NCBI GenBank assembly: GCA_029216955.1
Contig: JANAVB010006999.1
Coordinates: 37,501-101,500 of the forward strand
DNA from: Iris pallida
Taxonomy: Eukaryota > Streptophyta > Magnoliopsida > Asparagales > Iridaceae
Length of the DNA: 64,000 bases
Direction: 5' to 3'
The notes under the pieces were generated by a model. That model was given only the letters and a program-made list of their open reading frames with translations. It had not been told where the DNA came from and did not search any database. This document shows, piece by piece, positions 36,650 through 48,108 of the stretch. Position numbers and translations under genes: made by a program. Within the stretch, counting starts at the first letter, position 1, and each line of letters begins with the position of its first letter.

Positions 36650-37470
36650 CACTTGACGCTTTCGAGCTTCCACTACCTTCTACCACTCTACTATCCCCAT
36701 GGGTAGTACGTAGATGACGGAGACGTATGAAGGGTCCCTTGACAACCAGAGGGAGCATGCCATTCTTTCCAAGCCAGACTTGTGGATGCACTTCTCGAGC
36801 CAGAAAAGACTTCTGCTTTCCAGACTCCCAGATCTTTGGNNNNNNNNNNNNNACTTCTCCGATACCGAGCACATATCTTAATCGAGGAGCAGATCGAGAA
36901 CTGGAGTCGCAACTGAAGATCATTCAAGTCCCTGAGAACCCGACTCCTTTGAGATTTAAGTCACCAACCGGGAGATCCAGCTTTGTAGCACTACAACAAT
37001 GGGAAGCTAAAGCCCACGGAGCCATGAAGACTTTGACGAAGACAACAACTATCCTGGACCCGCAGGCATCGCAACACTTAGTCTGCGCTTCTTCGGTCAC
37101 ACCACCAGTCATCATCGGAGCAGATCTCAACGGCCAGCACGCCAGCAAACATATATTCCTAACAGAGGCTTTGCGCTTCAGCCCAGGGAGACCCAGACTC
37201 AGATGACGACTACCTGCAATTTCTGCCATCGCCAGGACATCAACATAAAGAGTGCCACCAGAGACGAAGGCTACGCCTGCACTGCGGATCGCATCGCTGC
37301 CCATCAAGTCAAGGATTTCCCTGAGATCGTTGATCGTACTGTCCAAGAACAAACACGAGGAGCATCGGACTACAGAAAAGGACCCGCCTCTCCAGATTTA
37401 GCAATCACATGGAGCACTACCGTATGGACAGTCTACGTCAGGACAGTGAAGAAGATGAAGAGATTCTAGT
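36650..37470 (+). pseudogene. E gag relic
   Basis: This is a GC-richer stretch between the PBS and non-coding DNA. Near 37210-37325 it has CNFCHRQ and, in a shifted frame, HCGSH followed in the next frame by HQVKDFPE. Together these resemble the C-x2-C-x4-H-x4-C zinc knuckle of gypsy gag (usually ending VKDCP). The frame is broken between the halves and the last cysteine is phenylalanine. Gag would form the particle and bind element RNA. An assembly gap at 36840-36852 interrupts it. Confidence 0.55.
36840..36852. other. Run of 13 N
   Basis: Unknown bases inside the gag relic. This is a sequencing or assembly gap; the true length is not known. Confidence 1.
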
Positions 37471-37529
37471 TTCGGAGGGATATTGAAGATAGATTGAAGG
37501 CAGAAGATTTCTTTGCATCGTTAGGAAAC

Positions 37530-38600
37530 CATGTATCTTGATTAGCAACCCAGTTTTTCTTAAATTTCTTTTAGCATCTAGACCATTTCTTAGAACTTCT
37601 TGTTTTCTATTTTGGAATCTTGGTTGGTATTCGAAACTTAATTCGAGATATGTTTCCTATTCGTTGATTGGTATTCCTCCATCCATTCTTCGTAACCTTG
37701 CTCTTTTCGAGATTCTACTCAAGAATTTTGTTTCCTATTCAGGACTAGTTACCATTTGTAAATTTTGTTTTCTTTCCGAAGTTCAGTTTTCTATTGGAGA
37801 TTGTTGGAATTTAATTTTTATTCAATAATTGTTTCTATTCACCATTCAAGACATCGTTGAAAACTTCGGTTTCGACCTGCTCCCTATGTGATATTCCGTT
37901 TCCTACGTGGCTTGTTTTTACTTGGAAATTGTTCCGTTCACAACTTTGCTTCGATCTTGTTCCCATTTGAGATATTGCTTTTCATGGATATTGTTTTATT
38001 CACCCATTGATTCTTTTTCCTACCGTAACTGATTCCATTCGAGATTTTAAGATCATGTTTCCTATTCGAGACTTTGTTTTTGTTCGTGATTTTGTCTCTC
38101 ATTCAAGATTTATCGGACTTGAATTTCATTCCTACTCGCTCTCGTTGAGACCGTGTTCCCTATTCCAAATCTGTCTCCTCGTTGAGATTTTCTATTCGAG
38201 AATTTGTTCCTTGTCACGACTTGTTGATACTTGATTTTCTATTTTCCACTGTGTACCTTATTGGAGATTTCGTTTCTATTCAAGTTTTCTGAGATTTCAT
38301 TGTTATTCGAAATTTATTGAAACTCGTTTCCAGTACGAGATTTTATTTCTTATTTTTGAAACTTGTCTCATATCTGATACCTTTCTTCAGTTCATCCTTC
38401 GAGACTCTGTTATCCCTTTGGGATAATGTCCCATATATGGATTTTGTTACCATTCCAGATATTCAGTTGGAATTTCCGTTATAAATTTGAAACTTTGCTC
38501 CCTGTCTGAAATTTTAAATCTCCCTGGTTGCCCTTTTGTACTCACCAATGGGATCCCTTGTCGTCTTTTAGTACCTAATAAATCCTTGTATTCTAACAGT
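37530..38600 (+). repeat. Degenerate ATTCGAGATTTTGTTTCC array in E interior
   Basis: Variants of TATTCGAGATTTTGTTTCC recur many times at irregular 30-60 base spacing. The words differ from those in D's interior, but the pattern of a decayed short-unit array is the same. Confidence 0.6.
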
Positions 38601-38689
38601 CAGGTAACTTCACCATTTTCGTGACTTGGACTATTGAAACTCATTTTGAATTCCTTGAAACTCTTTTGAAATTCCTAAGGATAAAGTCA

Positions 38690-39065
38690 AGAAGCTATTC
38701 GATGACCTACTATGGCATGACAGTTGCGCGCTGCAGCCATTAGCTGGATTATGGAGACTGAGGGTTCACTGCAGCCAGTAGCGCGCTGGCGAGGCAGGAA
38801 CTCTAAGTTGAAGTAATTTCAGACACCCATAGGTTTTCGAGTATTGTCGAGACTTGTCATATTCTTCATATCTTGAATCTCTTGGGTTGTTTCGTCAATG
38901 ATTGTCGATAACTGGATAAGGTTGATAGAGTATTCGGAGACATATTGTTATTTGAGTCATGGAGCCGAAAGTCTACTGCAGTCAGATACATACTGGCGGG
39001 GTAGGGATTCTAAGCAAAGTAATTTTAGATACCAACATGTTCTTGGATATTCTGGAGACTATATT
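38690..39065 (+). repeat. Direct duplication in E/G interior
   Basis: About 130 bases around CACTGCAGCCAGTAGCGCGC and GGATTCTAAG-like words recur at 38925-39062 with CTACTGCAGTCAGATACATAC. The copies are roughly 70 percent alike by eye. Confidence 0.5.
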
Positions 39066-39189
39066 TCCTTTTTCATATAATATTGGTTTTTGAGAATCAC
39101 AGATCCTTGCACGTTCATTCTGATTTGATACTGTATCTCCTGAGTATTGCGTACGCCTCCTCAGTCAATCCTTGCTAAATTTTACTTCT

Positions 39190-40860
39190 AACATTTTATC
39201 GTTAGATCATTAATTCCTCCAAATTGGCGTTACCCGTAGGTACCGGCAGTTTCTCAATCTACAATGATGCATCTGGTAAAGGATTGGGTTGTGTTTTTTT
39301 TCAACAACATGGGAAAGTAATTGCTTACATCTAGGCAACTACGGACTCATGAGAAGAACTATCCCACACATAATTTGGAACTTGCTGCAATTATCTTTAC
39401 TTTGAAGCTATGGAAGCATTATCTTTATGGAAAGGGAGTGAAAATATATACGGACTACAAAAGTCTGAAATATGTCTTTACTCAGAAAGAGCTGAACGTT
39501 AGACAAAGAATGGCTGAAGCTGATGAAGGATTTCAACATCGACCTGCAATACCATTCAGGTAAGGCAAATGTGGTCGCTGATGCATTCAGTCGATATCCT
39601 ATGGTGATGTTTTGACCAAGGAGCGGTATCTGCTAGAAGACATCAAGAAGTTTGGACTGAATATTATACTGCCTGGAGATAAAAGGATAGAGCTAGATGA
39701 TGATTCAGTGTCGATGAAGTTGCAAGTGAGCTCGAGTCTGATGGACAAAGTCAAGGAGACTCAGTTTCAAGATGAGACACTTTACAAACTTAGAGATCAA
39801 GTGTTGGCAGGAACATTTGAGGGTTTCTCAATCGCCAGCGATGGAGCTCTATGAGGCTTTGCGTACCATCTGGCAGGTTGAGGAATGAGCTGATGAGAGA
39901 AGTGCACCAGTTACATAATTTCGTGCATTCAGGAGCTAATAAGATGTGTTGGAATATACCTACTATATTTGGTGTTATGGAATAAAGAAGGACAATTCCA
40001 AGTATGGGGTTAGATGTTTTAATTTGTCAACATGAGGAATTTAGCGGAGACCAGCAAGCTTGTTGCAGCCGCTGGATATTCCGGAGTGGAAGTAGAAGCC
40101 TATAACCATGGACTTTGGATAAAAGATTGTCTTGTTCCCAAGGAGGGAAGGACACCAATTGGATTATTGTAGACCGACTGACTAAGTCAACTCACTTTAT
40201 TTCCTTCAAGGATGGTTTATTCACCGAGAAGTTGGCAGCATTGTACAAGAGGCACACCTACTGAATTTATGGAATACAAACTGACGGACAATCAGAGAAG
40301 ACAATTCAGACGCTTGAAGACTTGATCTTATGCCTTGGAAATTGGAGGGTCTTGGGAATACCATTTGCACTTGGTAGAATTCTTTTACAACAACAGCTAC
40401 CAAGCTAGCATTTGAAGCAACTTATGGACGTCGTTGCCGTACACCACTTGCATGGGATGACGTAGGAGAAAGAATACTGCTGGGTCCTGAAATGGTGACT
40501 GATGCAGCAGAAAAGGTGAAGGTGATTAGAAACAAATCCAGGATTGCCCAAGACAGACAAAGGTATTGGACAGATAACAGTCGCCGACTACTAAAAAAGA
40601 GATAGTGTCTTTGTGAAGATTTCTCCTACCAGAGGAACGATCAGTTTTGGGCAGAGCAGGAAAGTTGAGCCAGGTACATCGGGCCATTTGAAGTTTTGAG
40701 ACGAGTTGGAGAAATTGCATCTCGAATCTGAGTAATATTTTGGACAATTCAGAGCTGGAGAGTAGATCAAGCCTTACAGTGTCAGAGAAACCATAGCAAA
40801 CGTAGTCAGAGGTGAGAAGAAGATCAGAAAATTTGAGCCATCGCATAATTCCTATTTCCT
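39190..40860 (+). pseudogene. G pol relic: RNase H and integrase
   Basis: The first part is gypsy RNase H: DASGKGLGCV near 39265, then [30 protein letters not shown] and [20 protein letters not shown] (39321-39510), then KANVVADAFSR near 39570. It continues as YLLEDIKKFG and LQVSSSLMDKV (39612-39850), the link to integrase. From about 39900 integrase is shredded, with scattered WTDSRQ-like, LVEFFYNNSYQAS and YIGPFEVLRRVGE blocks up to 40720. There is a frameshift before RQLR and many stops. In life this would remove RNA from the hybrid and insert the DNA copy. Confidence 0.85.
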
Positions 40861-40892
40861 TCAATCTTTATCTTTCGTTCTAAACTTGACTG

Positions 40893-41125
40893 ATGCTGCT
40901 AAGTTAGCCTAGTTTTGCAAGCTATTTTTTTTTCAAGCTTGATCATGACAGTATTTTATTGGGTGCACCTACTAATATATTGTCTAATCAGGACCGGTGC
41001 ATGATGGTCTGATCAACCTCGTGTACTATGGTTCGCTTTTATTCTTGTTATACGTGGATAGTGACGTAGTTAAAACTTGTCCCTAAACGTCTCATTCACG
41101 ACTGCCTTGGTAATTCTTAAATTTT
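40893..41125 (+). other. Conserved interior block (G copy)
   Basis: This matches the B block at 23307-23560 and the F block at 59433-59666, including TTGCAAGC, CATGACA-TATTTTATTGGGTG and TGATGGTCTGATCAAC. Here it lies between the integrase end and the polypurine tract, which shows where the LARD blocks come from. Confidence 0.7.
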
Positions 41126-41189
41126 GGACCTGAGTTACAGGTACAGTACCTGTACATGCTTGATTTGAGTGATCCTATCCTACCCTATC

Positions 41190-41228
41190 CTTTAATTTCG
41201 AGGACAAAATTTCCTAAGGAGGGAAGGT
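41190..41228 (+). promoter_or_regulatory. G polypurine-tract region
   Basis: TTAATTTCGAGGACAAAATTT then CCTAAGGAGGGAAGGT lies directly before the LTR start at 41229. This marks G's LTR as a 3' LTR. Confidence 0.7.
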
Positions 41229-41878
41229 TGTGAAACCCGCAATTTTCCAGTAATTATTTTTATTATTTAAATGTGTGTTTGTTAATTATTTAAATTGTTA
41301 TTATTATCAATTCTTTGAAAAATAAATAAATAATAATTTTGGAATTTTGTTTGTTAGACCCAGACCCGAAACCAAATGGAACATAAAACACTTTTAAAAA
41401 ATTATATAAATTTTTGAGCTGTATTATGTTAAATTATTTATCATTTAAGCTATTTCTTAAATATTTGGATCAAAATGATTTTCTTTACATAAGCTTTGAT
41501 TTAAGCCTTAAGCATGTAAACCTTTTTCCCATTTACCTTGGGCCCAAAACCATTAAAGACCCATACCCATAAGCCTTAGCCCATTTATGCATAAAGCCCA
41601 TTTTTTTTTACTTAACCCAAGTCAATTATTTCTTTAACCCATTTAAAGTTAATGGGTTTCAAAACCCATTAAAGGTTTTCTTACAGCAACTTTTGATTGG
41701 AATGAATGAATGAGCTTTTATTTATGGTTTTTGCTGTTGAGTCTTCTCTTTGCAAACCGAAGGCCTCGGGTTCCTTCGACGACCAACTCCCGACCCATGG
41801 CCTCCCCGCCGCCGGCTGGCCATCAAGGCTGGGGTGACCCTTCTCTTTCCCCTAATGGTAACCCCTATCTCTAACTCC

Positions 41879-41886
41879 TATATAAA
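41879..41886 (+). promoter_or_regulatory. TATA box in LTR G
   Basis: CTCCTATATAAACCC, followed by a CT-rich start region like those in A and D. Confidence 0.6.
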
Positions 41887-41979
41887 CCCACTCCTCCCTC
41901 ACCAATCTCCATCATACCATTCTTCCCCAATCTTCCTCTTCTAAACCTAGCCTTATTTCCCCAAAATCCGGCGAACCAC

Positions 41980-42400
41980 CTCCCGTGGCTGACCCCTCCG
42001 GTCGAACACACTCCGGCGAACCCCCGCTCCCGTCCCACTCCAGCGCCTCCACGCCCGCGGCCGCCCCTGGCCTGCCGACCGCCGACCGCCCTAGCCGCGG
42101 TTCCCGCCGGCGCCCCCGCTCCCCGAGCGCCAGACCCGCCGGCGCCCCCTTTCAGCGCCGCCCTCCGTTGGCTCCCCGGCCGACCGCAGCCCTTTGCGCG
42201 GCCGCGTGACACCCTCTGGCCGCCGACGCCCTCCCGGCGAAACCCCGTCGTCGCCCCTCTTCCGCGGGTCCAGTGCTTCGCGACGCACCCTGTCCAGATC
42301 CGCGATCCCGTGCTCCCGATCCAGCGTTGTCCGAACGTTGTTTCGGCTCTCCCCAAGTTCTTCCTGCGGCTCCCCGCCAACAAAATTTGGTAATCTCTGT
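41980..42400 (+). other. GC- and CpG-rich leader in LTR G
   Basis: About 400 bases of extremely GC-rich sequence (CCGCCGGCG-type words) start about 100 bases after the TATA box, in an AT-rich element. Long Gly/Arg- or Pro/Ser-rich frames on both strands come from composition. It ends near AATTTG|GTAATC, a donor-like site. Confidence 0.6.
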
Positions 42401-42611
42401 TAATCACAGTAGTTCGTCCCTCCCGTACAGTCTATGATGATAATCGGTCCCCGGTTTCCCTTTGGAAAATCCGGTTAGCTACTTAGTAGATTCGGTTAGC
42501 TACGTTAGTTTTTGGTGTGGTTGGTTTGCGAGATTTTTGTGATGTGGTTGCTGAGATTTTTATGTTGTTGTTTGATTGCGGAAATCTCGGGTATTTCGGG
42601 AAGGTTCTGGT

Positions 42612-42750
42612 GGTTGGAAATTATTCGGAGATTATATTTTCGGGATTATTATTTTGGTTGGAAATTATTCGGTGATTATATTTTCGGGATTATTATTTTG
42701 GTTGGAAATTAGTCGGTGATTATATTTTCGGGATTATTATTCTGGTTGGA
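42612..42750 (+). repeat. 44-bp tandem repeat, three copies, in LTR G
   Basis: Units begin GGTTGGAAATTATTCGG at 42612, 42656 and 42700, with a partial fourth at 42744. The period is exactly 44 and the units are nearly identical. Confidence 0.9.
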
Positions 42751-43625
42751 ACAATTGCAGGTTTCGTGGCACATTTTCCAGTTTTGGGTTGTCCCGAAAT
42801 AGAGGAAATGCTGCCCAAATTTTTACGAAACTTTATTTATTTTGATTTCAAATCGGTTTTCGGAAAATGAATTTTAAAACTGATTTTCGGGCGACGACCG
42901 TACCGGTCTGTGGGCCCTAGCAAAATGCAAACGCACCGGTCCGACCGGGCGTTGAGGTATTGGCTAGATTTGATGATGGACCGAGTCTGAGACTCCAACT
43001 TTTATTTTAAGTTATTTTATTTAATGTTTAAGCTATTTATTATAATTATTTATTTACTGCACTTTTATTTAATAACTAAAACGTTTCCTCTTATTTTATG
43101 TAAAAAAGAATTGTACAGGGCATAAGCCCATAACTCTAGGATGATTAGCTATGCCCATGTATTGCATAGTGTAGATTTTACTTTCTTTTCTGGGTTGATG
43201 TTGATTTTTGGGTGGTTTTGGATTGGATGTATAATCGTAGTTAGAGCGTAATCATATAATTAATTAAGAATTAAATAAATGGATAAAATATTAAAACTAG
43301 TTCATGATTTATCACTAAAAGAAACTATATTTTTATAGATATATTACGAAAACACAAAGTTTTCCAAAGATAATCGGTTCTCATTATTATTTCCAAATAA
43401 TCAAATTAACTGGTCTAATCAACGCACGTAGTTTGCGACGTAAACGTTAGCTGTAGCTTAATAACAACTTAAAAACCTGACTAGGACTTGTTACTAGAGA
43501 TTGCAATTAGCACACTTAGCTTGGTTACATAGCGGATCTAAGTCGAGTTCTCAACTGTAGGAACTCGAAGATATACCTGACGTTCCTCCTCGGTACCAAC
43601 TAATCTCTCCAGTCATTTTCCTGAG

Positions 43626-44031
43626 GCAAGTATAGTTTGTGTTAGTTTTACAGTTATTTCTATAATCGTTTTGCTGCATGTTTAAACCACATGCAAACAC
43701 GAAACTCTCTCGGAGAGTACTGATTGTGACTACTGTACTGATTGGGGACTGGGGGAATAGAGTAATGATTATGACCAAAGCCAACTGTAACTACTGACTG
43801 TATTAGCTTTCCCCTCTTCACACGGGGACAAGCCATATCGTATCGCTAGGATACTACTGTACATCCCAAGCCGGTCATAATTCATTGCCTGTTCAAATCA
43901 CACTGTTTTACCGCTGAAAACTATTTTTTTCAAACTGTTTAAAACTGCATGATTCTATTATTTACTTTAACTGTTTTAAATTAGCATGAATTATACTTTG
44001 CTCCCTCCTGACTGGAGACCCAACATTTTAG
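43626..44031 (+). other. Candidate GC-AG intron in LTR G
   Basis: The donor is CTGAG|GCAAGTATAG and the acceptor CAACATTTTAG|GTATC. The next exon carries GITDEALFRDP and, one frame over, DEEFETDELFA followed by a stop. This suggests a once acidic frame with an indel. Confidence 0.45.
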
Positions 44032-44249
44032 GTATCACTGATGAGGCTTTGTTCCGCGATCCCAAGACGAGGAATTCGAGACTGATGAGCTGTTTGCCTA
44101 GAGTTTTATTTTATTCATGATGTATGTAGAAAATGGTTTAAGTTGTATCTTTCATTTCATGTAAAAGTTTAATAAAGTTTTAAATTTCCGAATGTTGAGT
44201 TGTGACAAATATAGTGTTGTTGTATGGTTACCTGCTACTGAACAGCTTA

Positions 44250-44280
44250 CTGCCGCCGTCTCAACAACGGTGCAGGCTGG
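44250..44280 (+). promoter_or_regulatory. LTR-end hairpin of G
   Basis: CTGC (44250-44253) pairs with GCAG (44272-44275), and CCG pairs with CGG inside. GGCTGGGCA follows. B has CTAC/GTAG here, so the A-T pair has become G-C on both sides. Confidence 0.6.
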
Positions 44281-44324
44281 GCATGATCCGATTCGACCCA
44301 AGAAATTGGGACCGGGTCGTGACA

Positions 44325-44574
44325 TGTGGTTCCGTACTGCATTTGTGACTTGTCTAAACTCCGATCTAAAGTCATGTCTATCTAACCATGATTTTCTATC
44401 TTGTTCTAGTCTACCTGTGTTGAACTATCGATTTTTGATCGTACCTAATAATTGTGTCTTCATGATTTTGATCCTCTAAATTGTAATCGAAACTTCATTC
44501 CATTCGTGCCTATTTAACTCTTGATCATTGTTAGATCGTATTATTTTAATTTTTGGTAATTATCGTACATGGTC
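44325..44574 (+). other. E interior, non-coding
   Basis: Degenerate TCGTACCTA and TTGATC words, as in D's interior. No motif is seen. Confidence 0.5.
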
Positions 44575-45094
44575 TCAAAGGCTCAGGACGTCTCAGAGTT
44601 GCACATGATCGACAGAAGTACTAGGCGGACAGCAGTAGACGGCCACTGGAGTTCACAATTGGAGATAGAGTATTCCTGAAGGTCTCACAGATCAGAGGCA
44701 TCATTCGTTTTGGCAGAGGCAGGAAACCTAGCTCCAGTACATCGGGCCTTTCGAGGTGGCATATCGACTAGCGCTTCCAGCCAGCTTGGAGAAAGTGCAC
44801 GATGTTTTCCATGTGTCTCAGCTCCGACGCTACATTCTAGATCCTAGCCATGTGGTAGACTATTCTGAGCTAGAGGTGGGCCCGAGATTGACCTATGAGG
44901 AGCAACCAGTGGAGATCCTAGATCGGAGGGAGAAGCGACTGCGGAACCCGACCATTCCTCTTGTCCGCATCATGTGGAGACACCACTCTCCGGGAGAGTC
45001 CACATGGGAGCGCGAGGATGAGATGCAGAGCGCTACCCGAGATTGTTTACCTGATTGTATTCTGTATTCTAAATTTTTAAATTTCAATAAATAA
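44575..45094 (+). pseudogene. E integrase C-terminus and chromodomain
   Basis: It begins with the integrase end (RRPLEFTIGDRVFLKVSQIRG, about 44637-44700). It continues from 44756 in an open frame, AYRLALPASLEKVHDVFHVS and LRRYILDPSHVV, then YEEQPVEILDRREKRLRNPT and VRIMWRHHSPGESTWERED. That last part is a chromodomain typical of the Tekay/Del chromovirus lineage, thought to steer integration to particular chromatin. A frameshift near 44735 and an upstream stop separate the parts. Everything from protease to the integrase core is missing, so the open 112-codon frame is a fragment. Confidence 0.88.
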
Positions 45095-45124
45095 TTTGGG
45101 GTGTTTCGTAAATCAATTTTGGGC

Positions 45125-45168
45125 TATATCTGAATTTCGAGGGCAAAATTTTTCAAGGGGGAGAGATT
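45125..45168 (+). promoter_or_regulatory. E polypurine-tract region
   Basis: AATTTCGAGGGCAAAATTTTT then CAAGGGGGAGAGATT lies directly before the 3' LTR. Confidence 0.8.
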
Positions 45169-48108
45169 TGTAACTCCACCTTTCAAAAAAAATGTTTTAA
45201 TTGCTAATTCAAATTCTTTTATTTTTAATGAGGTTAGTTTAATTGTTCTTTTTAGCAATGGGCTTCCATGTAAATAAATTTCTCCTCATTGATTTTAGCC
45301 TATCACTTTGTCCCCAACTCAGCCTTTAAACAACTCTTTATAACCCAGCCCATTAGACTTTCAGCCCAAAGTCATTTTTCCTTAATCATATGGAAAAGAT
45401 TAATTCCTTCACTGAGAGCGTTTTAAGCAAATGAACCTTCATTCAAATCAAATCCTAACGGCCATGGAGAGCGGCCATGTGCTCTGTCATTCCTTCTCCT
45501 CTCTAACAACCTGTCAGAGAGGGAGCGAGAAATTTTCCCGCCAGATGGAAGCCTGAGCCTCACGCTACCTGGCATATTTAAGCCACCCTCCTCAACTGCA
45601 ACAACCCTCTCCATTTCTTCAACCATTCCTTCTTCCTTCCGAAACTCTGTTCTGGATTAGCCATGGCGAACCACCATGCCTCGACGAACCCTTCCCTTGA
45701 TTGACGGACGACACGAAGAGTGGGACGCAACAGCAGGAAGCAAGGAGGGGATCGACTATTTTCCAATCGAGTGAGTTAGTTTTATCAATCTAATTGATCC
45801 TTGGTTCAATCTTCCTTGATCTAATTCCTCATCAATATGAATTGTAGTTGGATTTAGATTTTTCCTCAAGCTCTTGATCTGTTCAGGAAATTGCTTCTGA
45901 GATCAATCGAAGAGGTATAGGTTTGATTTGATCCAATATTACTGTCGTGTTCTTCTTTTGACTTGGGTTCTCATTTGTTTTGGGTGATAGATCGAGATCT
46001 AGAATTGAAGGGGGTCTCACTTTGTTGATCATCCTAGCTCGTGATTTAGAATACTGGTAAGTCCTCCAGATGTTGGATTTAAATCTATACTCGATTCATG
46101 ATTGAGCAATTCATGGTGATGTTATTTTTCTTAAGTTTCTATAGAATTTTGATTGAGAAGAAGGACTAAGACAGGACAGTGGAGAGAACAGAGGTTGCAA
46201 CAGGACAAACTCATTAAGGTAAAATTCCATTCTGATGACATACTGGTTCGGGTGCATGTGTATAACAGAGATTTGTGTGATGGATAATATGAGATTCAAG
46301 AGTTTTGGTTATGTGTTGATAGTTAAGAGAAGTCCTGTCGAATGAGATTGTCTGCACTCAATTTAAAACTGATGAATACCATTGATTGATTCATATAACA
46401 GTGTATGGTGAGGACATGCAGACATATTCATGATTCCATATTTTGAGAATCGATCATGGGAATTTTAATTATACATTTGTCTAGAAGATGGGATAAATCT
46501 AAGATTAGGCTATATTCTTCATGACTGAACAGGAGATGATATGTTCTGTCAGTAGGAATGATTTAGTAGTTTCTATTCATTGTGTAAGTTGGTTGTCTAT
46601 ATTTCTGTATTGAGGGGAATTGATATTGAAGGATGAAATTTCAGTAGAGTTTGGATTCAACTATTCGAAATATTAACTCCTCACTGATAGCATAAGGTTT
46701 TGATGAAGGCATTGAACTGAGATGACTAGTTCAAGCCCTACCTGGGGACTGAATGTTTAATATCTTGCCTAGGACTGAGGTTTTCAATATCATGTGTTAA
46801 ACTAATTTGCCAAGTTCCTAAGTTCTTAATGCATAGTTGTTTGATGGAAGTTTTAAGCCTTCTTTTTGAATAGAGACTGATTTACAGCAGTGGCTTAGCT
46901 AAGTTTGGTCTGTATTAGTTTTTGCTTAAACTGGGTTGTACCGGTCTTGTTCATGACTGATTCTTTCAGGTACAGGTTGTGTTTTCTTAACTAGTGATAT
47001 CAGGAAGTCTATGATACCTGGATGGTTTTAATTAGCTAAGTGGGTTGTGGAAATTGGATTCACATATCATTGGATGATCATCAAACCTGGGAATGAACTG
47101 TAGGTAGAAATATCTGGTAAAGTTAGAGTCATCATTGAACCTATTTCTTGATAATGAATTAAGGGTAGATTCTTCCTGTCTGATTTAACTTTCAGACCAG
47201 TTAAGTAGAGTTTGGGATTCCAGTTTAGAGCAGATCAAGAGCTAAATAGCAACTTGGGATACAAGTTGATTCTAATAGGGACATTGAGAATGGCTTAATT
47301 GAATTGTCAGGATAAACCTATAGGTTAGTTCAGTCAGGACCATGTTAGTGAAAGTTCACAACAGTCCATAACAGTCCTGTTAAGAAGGGTTGAATTATGG
47401 TTGTACAGCAGGATAAGAATACAGGCTAGGATATGTCAGTTCTTCTTTAGATTGGGTGATACCAGTCCAATTCAGGACTACCTTTGAAGATTGGTTGACC
47501 TGATAACAACATCCTAGACTAAACCTGAGTTGATAAGGTTCAAACCTATGTGAGATTTTAACTTAAACTGCCAGTCACTGATCTGAACTTTCAGACCCCT
47601 TGTTGAACTGTCAACAAACTTGATAGTCACAGTTGTTGGTGTACTCAGGAGTGCCATTGTCTGGACTGATTTAGATCAGTCCAGTTCAGTATTATATTAT
47701 CATGAGTTGGAAACCCTATTAGCTAGGCACTTATGTATATAGTTTATGTTAGAGTATGGATAACTCCATACTATGATGTGTCTTTTACTTTTCTAAAAAT
47801 ACCTTTGCCTATGAATATCCAGTACTATCCTATGACTATTGCATTGCATATTAATGTTCTAAGTGACTCAGAAATTGTGGACTGAACCAAGTTAACTTGG
47901 ATTCAAGTTCCCTGTCTTAGTACACTTAAAATATTAATAGAGTGCAAGTGCAGGAATAGTGATAGACTGCTTTATGATTTAGGTTATGTCACTTTATACA
48001 GGGTAGGTTTAGTTATAGCAGTTTGCTAAAGTGAGTTTTTCTAGATTAGAAATATCAACTTTACATTGTTGACTTATCAACTGTAATTATAAACATGAGG
48101 ATTCCCAG

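Larger units (their letters stand above)
41229..44324 (+). repeat. Element G 3' LTR
   Basis: This 3096-bp LTR runs TGTGAAACCCGC to CGGGTCGTGACA. It has a TATA box at 41879, a very GC-rich leader, a 44-bp tandem repeat, TGAGGCAAGTATAG at 43623 and the end hairpin. The flanks AAGGT and TGTGG do not match, so it is not a simple solo LTR. The 5' LTR of G is absent. Confidence 0.85.

Noticed and set aside
36841..37206. A host gene exon across the N run
   Set aside because: The frame reads through unknown bases, and the context (after the E LTR and PBS, before a zinc-knuckle trace) fits decayed gag.
41871..42407. 178-codon minus-strand open frame, Gly/Arg-rich
   Set aside because: It lies antisense to the GC-rich leader of LTR G, is low-complexity, and is matched by long frames in other phases. 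Composition explains it.
41229..44324. G as a simple solo LTR
   Set aside because: The flanking 5-mers differ, and a polypurine-tract block with pol relics precedes it, so it is a 3' LTR of a truncated element.
44756..45094. Intact chromodomain gene
   Set aside because: The 112-codon frame is open but begins inside the integrase C-terminus and is directly followed by the pol-end block and LTR. It is a fragment of E's pol, not a separate gene.
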